Of a stretch of DNA of 64,000 nt, positions 10,392-60,044 are shown piece after piece. Origin of the DNA: Ancistrus triradiatus (lineage: Eukaryota > Chordata > Actinopteri > Siluriformes > Loricariidae); contig JAJAGP010001352.1 in the NCBI GenBank assembly GCA_025084515.1, positions 24,054 to 88,053 on the forward strand. Direction: 5' to 3'. A model generated the notes under the pieces. That model was not told where the DNA came from, did not search any database, and was given only the letters and a program-made list of their open reading frames with translations. A program made the position numbers and the translations under genes. How positions within the stretch are numbered: the first letter of the stretch is position 1; each line of letters opens with the position of its first letter.

Positions 10392-11684
10392 TTACACCTC
10401 CTGACGTTCCTGTATGTTGGGCCAGAGATTCTCATCCACATCACAATGGATATCTTCCCTTGCAATGCAGCGTGGAAAAAATCTTTTAGAATGTCTTATC
10501 CAGCCTCCGCAAGTATCTGCTGTAATGTTTTCACATGCTGCATCCATGGCGCGCAGCAGAGTCATCTGAGTATGTGGCTGGTGATCATAAACATTACACC
10601 TCCATGCAGAGTGCAATTCCTCAGTTGGGGTAAGGAATATGGAATAGGGTTGGAGAAATTCCATTAGCATTATGTTGTGGGTCACAAACCATTGCCTGAT
10701 GATGTTTGAGTGGTGGAAACTCACGTTATCCCAGATTACCACATATTTTGGTAAATCTTCTTGACTAAGAGCTCTCTCGTCATCAGTGTTGAGATCCCCG
10801 TAGTGTGTGTTTAGGAAGGTGAGTACATGCTGGGGTTTGTATGGCCCTCTAATGGGAATATGAGTAAGCACACCTAGCTCTGACACAGCTGCACACATAG
10901 TGATGGTCCCTCCCCACTGGCCTGGCACAGCAACAGTAACTGTCCAATGATGTTTTGACCACGCTTTCTGCCTTTTGCCAGGTTGAAACCAGCCTCTTCC
11001 AGGAATATGAATTTGTAAGGTGGTTCACTTCATTCCAGTTCCATTATACGCTATATAACAGAAAATACAAAATACATTTTATGAATTACATGCAATTAAT
11101 TCTGGACAAGATACAGGATCCAATTGTACACTTACAGTATTGCATGTTCTTTTCTAAAGACCCAATTAATGTGTACAGGTCACACTTAATGTAATGTAAC
11201 ACTATACAATGTACTATCCTGAAAGGTACAATGACTATATGCACATAGATGTTTTACCTGTACATACTGAAATCGTAGCTCCTTCACTCTGTCACCATTC
11301 CTTTCAAAAGGTACATATACAATATATAAATAAATATATATAAAAATGTTGGATTGCACAAATGTTCTCTCTACGAAAGGTTTGAATTATTGAGGACACA
11401 GTTGTTTTCCCCACATTTGACTGCACCATTCGACCAGCCTCGGCCATTGAAAGGCCATTATTGATAACATGGTCCATAATTGTGGCCCTTATTACATCTG
11501 GAACATACACACGTCTTTGGCTTCTTCTACCTCTTCCTCTGTCTTGCCTCCTTACCCCTCCACCACGCATCTGTACTCCCCTTCTTCCACCTAGCAGTTG
11601 AGCCTGCTCATTTCTCTGTTGATGTTCTATTGTCAGAAATGGGAATGCTGTGTTGTGCTTTGTCTGTATATACTCGCCAATCAA
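10392..11684 (-). pseudogene. intron-containing IS630/Tc1-superfamily DDE transposase remnant
   Basis: The N-terminal exon (11684-about 11360) has a glycine/arginine-rich part and a helix-turn-helix: RVYVPDVIRATIMDHVINNG, SMAEAGRMVQ, VSSIIQTFRRE. A short exon (about 11311-11258) reads VPFERNGDRVKELRFQYVQ, ending at donor CAG/GTAAAAC. The next exon begins after TTATATAG at 11050 with RIMELE, then KFIFLEEAGFNLAKG, a frameshift near 10940, and a long open part 10928-10392 with VVIWDNVSFHHSNI and PTEELHSAW. The first acidic site is E (FLEEAGF) where D is usual. A middle exon appears deleted between 11360 and 11311. Not functional. Confidence 0.75.
11051..11257 (-). other. 207-bp intron within the transposase remnant
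   Basis: GT donor (complement of 11257-11256) and AG acceptor (complement of 11052-11051) separate QYVQ from RIMELE, exactly where the family's protein runs continuously. This supports a spliced transposase gene rather than a simple insertion. Confidence 0.6.
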
Positions 11685-11989
11685 AGGTTTATGAGGTGCA
11701 ACCCTTCATTTATGCTTTGATAAATTGCTTTAATGATGTCAACAAGTAGCAAAATCATGTGGAGATTGAACAAGTAGTTTTGAGAAATACATTTCTGATT
11801 CGAGAAATGTACCTGACAAAAGTGACTGACAAAAACTGTAATACATCTTTTACTTATGGTGTATGCTTTCTTGAAAGTGAAGACATCAGCAGTCTGAATG
11901 CTCTGACTGCTTCCAGTACCCATCAGAGGGTAATAACCTCCGGGACACACAAAACTATAGTGACTCTTCCACTTGGACTACCTGTTCAT

Positions 11990-12350
11990 TCAAACTCATT
12001 CAATCATAACTTTATATGCTATAGATCTTATTCTCTATTTTTATTAGTTCAAATCATCTTAGTCTATATAATTATTCTATTCTAAATTTAAATAGGGTAG
12101 TATCTTTACATATACTCTTCAATTATTATAGGCTGCCCAAGGAGGATGGGTCCCTATTTGAGTCTTGGGTCCTCCCAAGGTTTCTTCCTATATGGTTTGG
12201 GGAGTTTTTCCTTGCCACTGTCGCCTCTGGCTTGCTCAACTAGGGCTTTGATCTAATATAATTGTAAAGCTGCTTTGAGACAATGCTGTGTTGTAAAAAG
12301 CGCTATATAAATAAATTTGACTTGACTTGACTTGACTTCCATGTCAACAG
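11990..12350 (+). mobile_element. LINE 3' end with ACTTG-repeat tail
   Basis: It carries the recurring teleost LINE 3' sequence: GCTGCCCAAGGAGGATGGG, TCCTCCCAAGGTTTCTTCC, GAGTTTTTCCTTGCCACTGTCG, GCTTTGAGACAATG and GCGCTATATAAATAAA, followed by a TTGACTTGACTTGACTT tail (about 12316-12338). Related copies in this window are at 39585-40722, 53250-53845, 58640-58841 and 60347-60413. Confidence 0.8.
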
Positions 12351-12384
12351 GTAAATTTACAAGAAAAATTAATATACATTCATG

Positions 12385-12708
12385 AGCCAAAATATTATAA
12401 CCACCATCATTTGGGGAATTTTGCAATTGGGAAATCATTAACATGTAGAGGTGTGTCTGGTCACCAATGAAGTTTAAGGAATTGACTCTCACATGAATGC
12501 CCATTTCCCAGCAAAACATTGCCCAAAGCATCACACTTCCTTCACTGACTAGTCTTCTTCCTACAGTGCATCCTGGTAACATCAGTTCCCCAAGTAAATG
12601 GCACTTTACTCATTTGTCTACATGATGTAAAAGAAAACAGGGCTCATTGGGCCATGAGGCCTTTTTACATTGCTCCAAGGTCCAGTTCTGATGCTCACAT
12701 GACCATTA
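12385..12708 (-). mobile_element. Tc1-like transposon fragment (antisense transposase)
   Basis: ATATTATAACCACCATC, then CACATGAATGCCCATTTCCC, AGCAAAACATTGCCCAAAGC, ACAGTGCATCCTGGTAACAT and TCCAGTTCTGATGCTCACAT match the antisense transposase of a common fish Tc1 family (ends with ATATTATGACCACC). The complete Tc1 element at 12711 begins exactly at a TA in this fragment, so the fragment is the older insertion. Confidence 0.7.
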
Positions 12709-12710
12709 TA

Positions 12711-14171
12711 CAGTGGTGCTTGAAAGTTTGTGAACAATTTGGAATTTTCTATATTTGCATAAATATGACCTAAAACATAATCAGATTTTCACACGAGTCC
12801 TAAAATTAGATAAAGAGAACCCAGTTAAACAAATGAGACAAAAATATTATACTTGGCCATTTATTTATTGAGGAAAATGATCCAATATTACATATTAGTG
12901 AGTGGCAAAAGTAAGAACCTCTAGGATATTAGCAGTGAATTTGAAGGTGAAATTAGAGTCAGGTGTTTTCAATCAATAGAATGACAATCAGGTGTGAGTG
13001 GGAACCCATGTTTTATTTAAAGAACAGGGATCTATCAAAGTCTGCTCTTCACAACGTGTTTATGGAAGTGTGTCATGTCAAAAACAAAGGAGATTTCTGA
13101 GGACCTCAGAAAAAGAGTTGCTGATGTTCATCAGGCTAGAAAATGTTAAAAAAACATCTCTGAAGAGTTTGGATTCCACCAATCCACAGTCAGACAGATT
13201 GTGTACAAATGGAGGAAATTCAAGACCATTGTCACCCTCCCCAGGAGTGGTCGACCAACAAAGATCACTCCCAGAGCAAGGCGTGTAATAGTGAGCGAGG
13301 TCACAAAGGACCCCAGGGTAACTTCTAAGCAACTGAAGGCATCTCTCACATTGGTTAATGTTAATGTTCATGAGTCCACCATCAGAAGAACACTGAACAA
13401 CAATGGTTTGCATGGCAAGGTTGCAAGGAGAAAGCCACTGCTCTCCAAAAAGAACATTGCTGCTTGTCTGCAGTTTGCTAAAGATCATGTGGACAAGCCA
13501 GAAGGCTATTGGAAGAATGTTTTGTGGACGGATGAGACCAAAATAGAACTTTTTGGTTTAAAATAAAAGCGTTATGTTTGGAGAAAGGAAAAGACTGTAT
13601 TCCAGCATAAGAACCTTATCCCATTTGTGAAACATAGTGGTGGTAGTATCATGGTTTGGGCCTGTTTTGCTGCATCTGGGCCAGGACGGCTTGCCATCAT
13701 TGATGGAACAATGAATTCTGAATTATATCAGAGAATTCTAAAGGAAAATGTCAGGACATCTGTCCATGAACTGAATCTCAAGAGAAGGTGGGTCATGCAG
13801 CAAGACAATGACCCCTAAGCACACAAGTCGGTCTACCAAAGAATGGTTAAAGAAGAATAAAGTTAATGTTTTGGAATGGCTAAGTCAGAGTCCTGACCTT
13901 AATCCAATCAAAATGTTGTAGAAGGACCTGAAGAGAGCAGTTAATGTGAGGAAACCCACCAACATCCCAGAGTTGAAGCTGTTCTGTATAGAGAAATGGG
14001 CTAAAATTCCTCCAAGCCAGTGTGCAGGACTTGTCAACAGTTACAGGAAACGTTTAGTTGCAGTTCTTATCTACTTTTAGGACTTGTGTGAAAATCTGAT
14101 GATGTTTTAGGTCATATTTATGCAGAAATATAGAAAATTCTAAAGGGTTCACAAACTTTCAAGCACCACTG
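12711..14171 (+). mobile_element. full-length Tc1-like transposon, 1461 bp
   Basis: Perfect outer ends CAGTGGTGCTTGAAAGTTTG and its inverse CAAACTTTCAAGCACCACTG, flanked by TA on both sides (12709-12710 and 14172-14173). The inverted similarity extends further inside (TTAGGTCATATTTATGCA near the right end). Other copies of the family are at 39357-41290 and 44998-46322, both antisense within clcn7 introns. Confidence 0.96.
13075..14080 (+). pseudogene. Tc1-like transposase, broken
   Basis: MSKTKEISEDLRKRVADVHQ opens at 13075. The paired-like DNA-binding region follows (FGFHQSTVRQIVYKWRKF near 13165-13218), then the GRPTKI hook near 13249-13266, ending with the DDE core: WTDETKIELFG (13527-13557), VMQQDND (13794-13812) and PDLNPIKMLW-position. 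Defects are stops near 13152 and at 13564-13566, a one-base insertion at about 13816 (DPKHTS frame), a stop at 13919 and K in place of the third catalytic E. It is inactive but recent enough to read end to end. Confidence 0.94.
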
Positions 14172-14173
14172 TA

Positions 14174-15640
14174 ATCAGTACATTTATTATATGGTTTATT
14201 AGGGCTGTGTGTCAGCGCGCACAAAGTGAAATGATCTTTAAAATCTAGTAAAGTGTGACTGAATGGGGAGAGGTTCTACTTTCAACTTGGAACGTGTTGG
14301 AATGTGTACATAACCAATTTCACAACACTTTGCACTGCACGGCCACAAAGAAGGTGTGAGTTCTTGGGACAGTCAGTGCTATTTTTGTCAGCTAATATTG
14401 ATTTAGTTTTAGTCATAGTCCTTTGTCACAGTCTCTGTAACACATTATTACAGTACGATCCCAATGGTGTTTACTTTTATCTGCATTATTATAGAATATG
14501 CATAGCTAGCTCTCTTTTCTTTATGCTTTTAACAATTCACCACAACCTCAACACCTGCAGAACATAAACTTGGTGTGATAGTGTGTGTAGTGAGTAATGG
14601 TAGCATATTACAATAATTTTTTAAGTACATTTTAAATTATATCAAAGTTTAAATAATTTAAAAAATCATGCTGGGCTGTAGAAATTAGAGAACAGTACAG
14701 AAATACAATTTGCAAATTTCATTTTTAAATGCAAAAGGTAATTTGATGTTTATTTTGCTACATTAAGTTTTACCATGGCAGTTCTTATCATGATTCATCC
14801 TGCACAGAGAAAAAGGCCAAGGACGTTAGCAAGGGGGAAGACATTTTCATCAGCAAAACCAAACCCAAAGAATCATCACAGACATGCACACCAGTAATGA
14901 GTAGGACAGTGTGGCAAATAAAATACACAGTGGAGCAGCTGGGGATGTGTTAGCATGTGTTGTTAATAGGGCAAAAATTACAAGGTTAATTAGATAGCAG
15001 CACAGATAAATAGTTTAGTTTTGCAGTGTATTTATTGTCCTCTGTCTCCCTTTGTGCGTTCACATTCGAGATTCAGCTAATGCTAACAAGGCTATGCATT
15101 TTTTATTTACTTTACATGTACTTTACATAATTCACTTTTTTAAGTTTTTTAATTTTAAGAAAATCAGGCCAAATGAACTGTATGTGGTATGTTATAACTT
15201 TGCTGATTAAGTCATTGTGTTTTATCTTAGTGTCAGTGATTATGCTATAGTTTGGCATTGAACAAATGAAGTGCATTCCAAATGGCCACTTTTTGCATTT
15301 TTCAAGTTGTTTACAAAAATGCTAGTGTTTTCACTCTAAAGGGTGTAAATAATTAGCTTCGCCAGTCAGACATGTTTATTGTCATTAATGAAAATAAAAT
15401 TGAATTTAATTATTTAGTGACATACAAAATAAAACTATAGTCTTACAAAAACTACATAATAATTATAAAAGCAAACTGTACCAAGACTGAGAACAAAATA
15501 AAATGAAATAGAACATAATCTCAGTTTTTGGATTTTCTGATTGTGGTTATTCACTGTTGTGTTAATTTACCACTAATTCTATGGCAAAACCTGACAGAAA
15601 GAAATGACAGAGTCTAATTTGTGATAATTTGGGGTATAAC
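14174..15640. repeat. AT-rich dispersed repeat remnants, no gene
   Basis: It holds segments related to other places in the window. 14380-14440 (GTCAGCTAATATTGATTTAG) resembles 16220-16260. 14535-14620 (CAACACCTGCAGAACATAAACT) resembles 17075-17145. The repeat class is not recognised. No coding frame is convincing. Confidence 0.45.
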
Positions 15641-15641
15641 C

Positions 15642-15750
15642 CATTTGCAGAAGTGGCTGGAGTTGTATAATGCACAAGCAGTACACAATGGGAAATTCCA
15701 TGCAAGTGACACCGTAGTATATTTCTCATAGGCTAAGCACTGTGGGTCAA
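15642..15750 (+). pseudogene. small duplicate of clcn7 intron 1 and exon 2 sequence
   Basis: 15642-15708 matches clcn7 intron 1 at 19231-19297 almost base for base (TTTGCAGAAGTGGCTG... through CACAATGGGAAATTCCATGC). About ten bases later, 15719-15750 matches clcn7 exon 2 at 20200-20234 (TATATTTC-CATAGG, a 4-base gap, then CTAAGCACTGTGG). Having intronic and exonic sequence in the same order argues for a DNA-level duplication with deletion of the roughly 900 bp between, not a retrocopy. It encodes nothing. Confidence 0.55.
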
Positions 15751-17620
15751 TATTATTGTAAGGATTCAAAAATACAGAGCAACAGCCCATAAATGAAACT
15801 ATAAATGAAAAAATCAGCATGTACGAAAGGGCACAACAATGTTTTTCATAGCTTAATTTCCTGTGTAACACGTTGGAAAATAAACCACAAAACTTACAAG
15901 TACAACATTTCAACAAAGTTGAATCACTCATTTCTTATGTGTACAGTATGCCAGGGCAGCCAAAAGATTAAATATACACCAACTCACCAGTGCATTAGGC
16001 TCATTCTAAGTTAAAGTTCATCCTCTGCTCCTTTGCCAGAAAATGGTATTTTACTTTGTAGGTAGATTGGTTAACCTTGCTGAATTATTGCAAGTTTTGA
16101 CACTATCTAACCAAATTAGCATACGCATAAACAATGACGTTTTTTATGGATAACGAATATGAAGCATCTTCTTCAGCATGCTGAGAATTGGTTAGACAGG
16201 TACAGGGCAATCAATGTTAATTTTGGCAGCTGATTTTGATTTAGTCTTAGTCTTAGGCTTTTGACCAAAATAATTATAGTCACATTTTAGTCATTTAATT
16301 ATTGTTAGTTTTACTTTAGTTTTACTCAATGAAAACAAAAACATTTTAGCATATTTTTAGTCAATTAAATTTCAAAAATATTTAAAAAAATATTTAGTCA
16401 AATTTTATTCATACATTTTAAAACGTTTTGCTATTTTAGTGGTATTACTAACTATCATAAACAATGGCTTGAAAGCTATGTTACACTTAATAACATGTCT
16501 GCCTACAAAATTATGGAAGCAATATGGCCACTTTCTTCAAATACATTTTGCATTTATTTAATATTAACATGCTGACAATTTTGTAGAGATTACATTTTTT
16601 CTAATTAAACAGTGCAGTGTGCATACAGTGTAGCTTCACTGTGATTTAACAGTATTTTGTATTTTATCTATAACTAGTGTAACGCCAGTCGCATAAATCG
16701 TTACAAGAACAACAATATAATCAACAAAGAGGCACATGTGGCTTGTCTACATTAAACAACATTAAAAACTAGCAAGCAAGCTGATATCTGTGTAAAGTTA
16801 TGATGTGTAGCTTTAGCTCTATTACTATAAATAATGCTTTCATTCTAAAATCGCATGTACTTGAAACAACATATTCTGCAAGTGACCCTGGCGGCTGACT
16901 TTTTTATTTCTTTAATAAGTATTTTGTGATGTCCATTACATCCTTGCTACTGAAACAGCAATTTTACAGGTTGTAAGTTACAGTATGCTGTGGGCACGTA
17001 GGCGGGGAAATGGTACCAAATGATTGTGTTGCACTCTTCAGGCCTCTTGTTGATGTCAGACTTTGAGGAAAGCCGTAATCTACAACCTGTAGAGCATAAA
17101 GTTTGATGTGGGACTGGGTTATGGTAACATAAAGGACTAACGCAAAAATCGGAAGTGCATTGAGTGAGAAACAGCACTACAGTATCTGCATAGTTTATAA
17201 CTCCCTGATGAACTAACCATGAAAAAAAGATTCAGTACTTTGCTATAAGCATTAGGGGTTAATCCCCTAAGCCCCCCCCCCATCCCCCTGTCCCCATTAT
17301 TGTTAAGTTATTATGTGTTCACAAAAAGTGTAGTACATTTCGTCATAGTTCTCTTTTTCAAATGTTACTTATTTATTAAGTTCTCATCTTGTTTTCGTTG
17401 TGAAACAGATCATCGGCAAATATTTTTCATCATAGTTTTGATTATTAACAGAGGGGCCAGCCTCTGTAGTGAAAATCATAAATCTGATTGGTCAGATTTT
17501 CTTGTCTTTTTGTTAATAGACTCACATTAAATCAAACTATCATCAGAGAGAGCATGCTGGCGCATAGACAGAAGCCATTCTAATGAGCAGTTTTGATTGG
17601 GTAGTATCACTTATTTTGTC
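15751..17620. repeat. dispersed repeat also present in clcn7 intron 24
   Basis: 16050-16200 (GTAGGTAGATTGG... GCATGCTGAGAATTGG) and 17450-17610 (CAGTCTC-like GCCAGCCTCTGTAGTGAAAA, GACAGAAGCCATTCTAATGAGC) each match parts of 56210-56500 in the same order. Between them, 16210-16440 holds many TTTTAGTC motifs, a pattern common in fish hAT-like repeats. I cannot name the family and no transposase is visible. Confidence 0.5.
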
Positions 17621-17639
17621 CCATTCTTAATGCAAATAT

Positions 17640-18535
17640 CTCCTAAGGTCTATAACATGCAGGGTTGTCATTGTCGCATTTTAGTTTCAAAATTCTCCAT
17701 ACATTCTCTACTGGGGACATATCAGGACTGGAGGCAAGCCAGTCCAGTAGCCATACCAACTTATTCCACGGCCATGCATTTGTAATGTGTGCAGCAGGTG
17801 GCTTTCCATTGTCATTTTGAAAAATGCATGGATGTCCCTGGAAAATCTCAGTGTACTTTTCTGCTGCCATCACAGAAGTGTAAATTACCTATACCAAAGG
17901 CACTGACACAACCCCATACCATGACAGAGCCTGGCTTTTGGACTTGCTGATGAGTTTGGCTGGTGCTTTCGTCTTTGATCTGAAACACACAGCATCCATT
18001 TCTTCCAAACAAAACCTGCAATAGTGATTCTTCTGACCACAATAGATGTCTCCACTGTGTGATGGTCCATCCCAGATACCTCTGAGTTTAGGGAAGTTGA
18101 TGCCACTTCTGGACATGGTTAACATGAGGGTGATTTTTTGCACAGTGAAGACTTAAGTGGCATTTGAGAATGTAACTCCATATTGTCGTGCTTGACCATG
18201 GTTTGCCAAAGTAATCCCTTGCCCATGTAGCTATATGAGCTGTTGATGTATGATGGTTCTTGATGCAGTGGCATCTGAGAGACTGGAGATGGTGGGAGTT
18301 CAGGATTTGTGCATTTGCCATTTCTGCAGCAAAATTCCTCCTGAATCGTTTAATAGTTTAATGATATAATGCACTATAGTGGAAGAAATATGTAAATCCC
18401 TTCCAATCTTTCTTTGAGGAACATTTCAATAATTTTGTCACGTATTTGATAACAAACTGGAGATCCTCTGCTGCCAAAAACGTAGCCTTTTGTGGATACT
18501 GCTTTTGTACCAAATCATGATTACAATTTACATGA
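17640..18535 (-). mobile_element. Tc1-like transposon fragment with antisense transposase
   Basis: On the - strand it encodes pieces MDHHTVETSIVVRR, VWKKWMLCVSDQRRK, SVMVWGCVSAFG, and SPDMSPVENVWRILK at 17740-17690, the last carrying the third catalytic E. The same family is complete at 41827-43119. The outer end is lost at about 18535, only some 300 bp upstream of the clcn7 start codon, so promoter elements must lie mainly between the fragment and the gene. Confidence 0.85.
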
Positions 18536-18539
18536 TTAC

Positions 18540-18829
18540 AAAACGTTTGTCCCCAAAAGTCCCACCAATATTTATATTTCTCTGCAACCGGGTATAGTGT
18601 ATAGTTCGAAAAGATTAGAGATTATTATGTTCGCTGAACTACTAAACTACATTACCCATCATCCAGCGCGTACGCCTGTATGTCATTCATGGACTGTTTC
18701 ACTTTCCGTAGCTGTTGTCACGAGATGCCTTGTGATTGTCAGTCATGGGGGTGCAGCGTTTGAACTGTCTTTCCAGCCATATTTGTCAAAAGTTGTTTTA
18801 TTTTTGAAATTGCACAAGTCGTCAGAGAC
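18540..18829 (+). promoter_or_regulatory. probable clcn7 promoter and 5' UTR
   Basis: A less AT-rich stretch directly upstream of the clcn7 ATG, free of recognised repeats. AACTACATTACCCATCATCC at 18645-18664 closely matches the ZNF143/STAF site (consensus roughly ACTACAATTCCCAGMATGC), a known core promoter element of housekeeping genes. CGCGTACG follows immediately. No TATA box is convincing. The transcription start is not determined. Confidence 0.5.
18680..18763 (+). other. upstream ORF in the clcn7 leader
   Basis: 28 codons including stop, with two in-frame ATGs (18680, 18689). The peptide has six cysteines in two pairs and two singles (FRSCCHEMPCDCQSWGC). It ends 66 bases before the main ATG. 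If transcription begins upstream of 18680 it could reduce translation of clcn7. Nothing shows that the peptide itself matters. Confidence 0.3.
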
Positions 18830-57356
<38,527 letters not shown>

Positions 57357-58317
57357 CGAGATTTTACACACCTTCACTATCTGTCCTTCACTGTTGGACC
57401 AAGGACCATGTGGGCTCCTCAGAGAAGTTCCAAACATGGCAGACAAAAGCTGCATCCTGATAAAGATGGGAGGATTGACCTGGGATGCGTAGAGTTTTCC
57501 AGACTTGGCAAATTGTGTGAAGTCTTGCTGGAGTCTGAAAGATGTACAAATGCAGAGAACAATTAAGTGTTTCTGTATATAATGACATGAGAAGTAACTG
57601 AAAATCCAGATTTTTTTTTTTGTTTGTTTGTTTGTTTTTTAAGTGCAAGGGTTTGAAGTAAATTAGGACAAGTGTATTGTTTCCAGCAACTTCAGCAGAA
57701 AACCACGTGTTCCTTCCTGTTTGATTGATTTACTTCTTGTTTAGTTTTGCACTGTACAAACTTATTTACTGTATTGTTATGTTTACCACTTCCCTAAAAG
57801 TATGCAGCCTATGACAAATTTTCTGAACTTTAGTTTAATCAACTCAGATAAATGCAAATGTATTAAGCAGTGTTGAAATGTCTTAGTAATGTATTTAACT
57901 TTTTAAAATGTGCCTTCTAGACTGCCATGCAACAATAGTAATAGACGCCTGTTATAAAATATTTTAATTACACATTGGTAGTGAGATTGACTTGCATTTG
58001 ACATACATTTGCTAAGACTATTTTTCAGTCAAATTATTATAGATACAACTGAATCATTTCTTTCATCTTTTATCTTACATTTGTGCCAGTCAATGACAGA
58101 TTTCATTATTCTAATTTTTACAGTTGTTAATGCAGGTGCACATTAGGTCTTAATATTATTAACTTATTTTGCATATTTAATATACTAATTGTGTTCAGGC
58201 AAGTACTTGTTGAGACTTATTGATGATTTTATATAGCAAAATAACATGCTTTTAATGTTTTGTTATTTTGAATATTTGAATTAAATTAAAATAAATACAT
58301 TTGCATATATAAATAAA
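57357..58317 (+). other. clcn7: clcn7 3' UTR (end inferred)
   Basis: About 960 bp of AT-rich sequence without recognised transposons, following the stop codon. AATAAA at 58290-58295 and 58312-58317 are plausible polyadenylation signals. Transcript evidence is absent. Confidence 0.5.
58290..58317 (+). terminator. candidate polyadenylation signals of clcn7
   Basis: Two AATAAA hexamers, 22 bases apart. Cleavage would be expected some 10-30 bases after either. Confidence 0.45.
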
Positions 58318-58639
58318 ATGTGAAACAGCTGCATTGAGGTCACGTATTCAATATGCAGTTAAAATTACATCTTTATCTATTATTATTATCATTAATAATA
58401 ATATTGATAATAATAATTTTTTTTATTAACTGTTAAAGGCAACCAACAGTTTTCATCATAATCAAAGAAGTGTCTTGTCAATTCTGGAGCTACTTAGTAT
58501 TTTTCTTTTTTCAGTAAGTAATCTTTTTAAATGAAATTAATTGCTGTGTATTTAATTTGGAGGAAAAACTTTAAACTTAGTTTGACATTGTTGACCAGCC
58601 AGAACATTAAAGTTAGTTATTACACATCAAATAAACATC

Positions 58640-58841
58640 CAAATTTATTTATATAATGCCTTTTACAACAGAACATTTTCTCAGAGCAGATTTACAAATA
58701 TCTAGGTCTACGGTCCCAATTGCACAAGCCTAGGGAAACAGTGGAAAGGAAAAACTTCCTAAATGTGATGAGGGAAAAAAAAAAACCTTGGGGGGACCAA
58801 GACTCAAAAAGGGACCCATCCTCAATAGGCAGCCTAGATTA
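58640..58841 (-). mobile_element. LINE 3' end, antisense, split by Tc1
   Basis: AACCTTGGGGGGACCAAGAC, GCCTAGGGAAACAGTGGAAAGG and TATTTATATAATGCC are the antisense of the LINE 3' end. The Tc1 at 58844 interrupts it at a TA, and sequence after 60046 (ATGTAAGAATTAAAC) may be the continuation. Confidence 0.72.
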
Positions 58842-58843
58842 TA

Positions 58844-60044
58844 CACTGCCTGGACAAAAAAAAGGTCATCACCTGGATTTAACTAAGCAAATGGGTAAGA
58901 GTCTCTCTTCTGATAATTACTGCATTGGTGATTGTTTCAGCAGCCAACAAGTTATTTAACCCTAACTGATGCAGTGAGTAGCTTCTCATTTGTTAAACAG
59001 CCATGTCTAAAGACACATCCTGTGGTTGTGGAAAAGATGTTAATCTGTTACAGAAGGGTCAAATTATTGGCATGCATCAAGCAGAGAAAACATCTAAGGA
59101 GATTGCTGAAACTACTAAAATTGGGTTAAGAACTGTCCAACATGTAATTAAAAAGTGGAAGGACAGTGAGGAAACATCATATTCGAGGAATGTGGTCTGA
59201 AAAAAATCTTGAATGATCGTGATTGGCAATCACTTAAACGTTTGGTGAAATCAATTCATAGAAAATCAACAGTAGAACTCAGAAATATGTTTAATAGTGA
59301 AAGTAAGAGCATTTCCACACGCACAGTGCAAAGGGAACTCAAAGGATTGGGACTTCACAGCTGAGTAGCCTTAAGAAAACCACTTGTTAGTCAAACTAAC
59401 CGGCAAAAATGGCTTCATTTTACTAGGAAGCATAAAGATTGGACTCTGGAGCAATGGAAGAAGGTCTTGTGGTCTGATTTAGTTAAGATTTACCCTGTTC
59501 CAGAGTGATGGGCACATCAGGGTAAGAAAAGAGTTAGTAATGCACCCATCATGTGTAGTGCCTACTGTATAAGCCTGTGGGGGCAGTGCTATGATCTGGG
59601 GTCGCTGCAGTTGGTCAGGTCTAGGTTCAGCAACGTTATGTGCCCAAAGAATGAGGTCAGCTGACTGCCTGAATATACTGAACAACCAGGTTATTCCATC
59701 AATGGATTTTTTTCTTCCCTGATGGCATGGGCATATTCCAAGATGACAATACCAGGATTCATCGGGTTCAAATTATGAAAGAGTGGTTCAGGGAGCATGA
59801 GACTTTCACACATGGATTGGCCACCAGTCCAGACCTGAATTGAGAATCTTTGGGTTTTGCTGGAGAAGACGTTGCGCAATGGTCCAAGAATCCCATAATC
59901 AATACAAGATCTTGGGGAAAATTAATGTTGTGACACTGCAGAAGCTTGTGGAAACGATGCCACAGTGAATGTGTGCTGTAATCAAAGCTAAAGGCCACCC
60001 AACAAAATATTAGACTGTGAGACCATTTTTTTGGCCAGGCAGTG
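58844..60044 (+). mobile_element. full-length Tc1-like transposon, 1201 bp
   Basis: Ends CACTGCCTGGACAAAAAAAAG and inverse TTTTTTTGGCCAGGCAGTG, with TA at 58842-58843 and 60045-60046. Confidence 0.95.
59003..60010 (+). pseudogene. Tc1-like transposase, broken
   Basis: MSKDTSCGCGKDVNLLQKGQ from 59003, helix IAETTKIGLRTVQHVIKKWK, then LKRLVKSIHRKSTVELRNMF, ISTRTVQRELKGLGLHS, DWTLEQWKKVLWSDL (first D, about 59460-59480), GIFQDDN-like at 59730-59748 (second D) and SPDLN/ENLWVLLEK-like at 59830-59860. Stops and a 4-base loss before the third E. It is readable nearly throughout. Confidence 0.93.

Noticed and set aside
15614..15931. 105-codon cysteine-containing frame on the - strand
   Set aside because: Overlaps the clcn7-derived duplicate in antisense and has no recognised domain or splice context.
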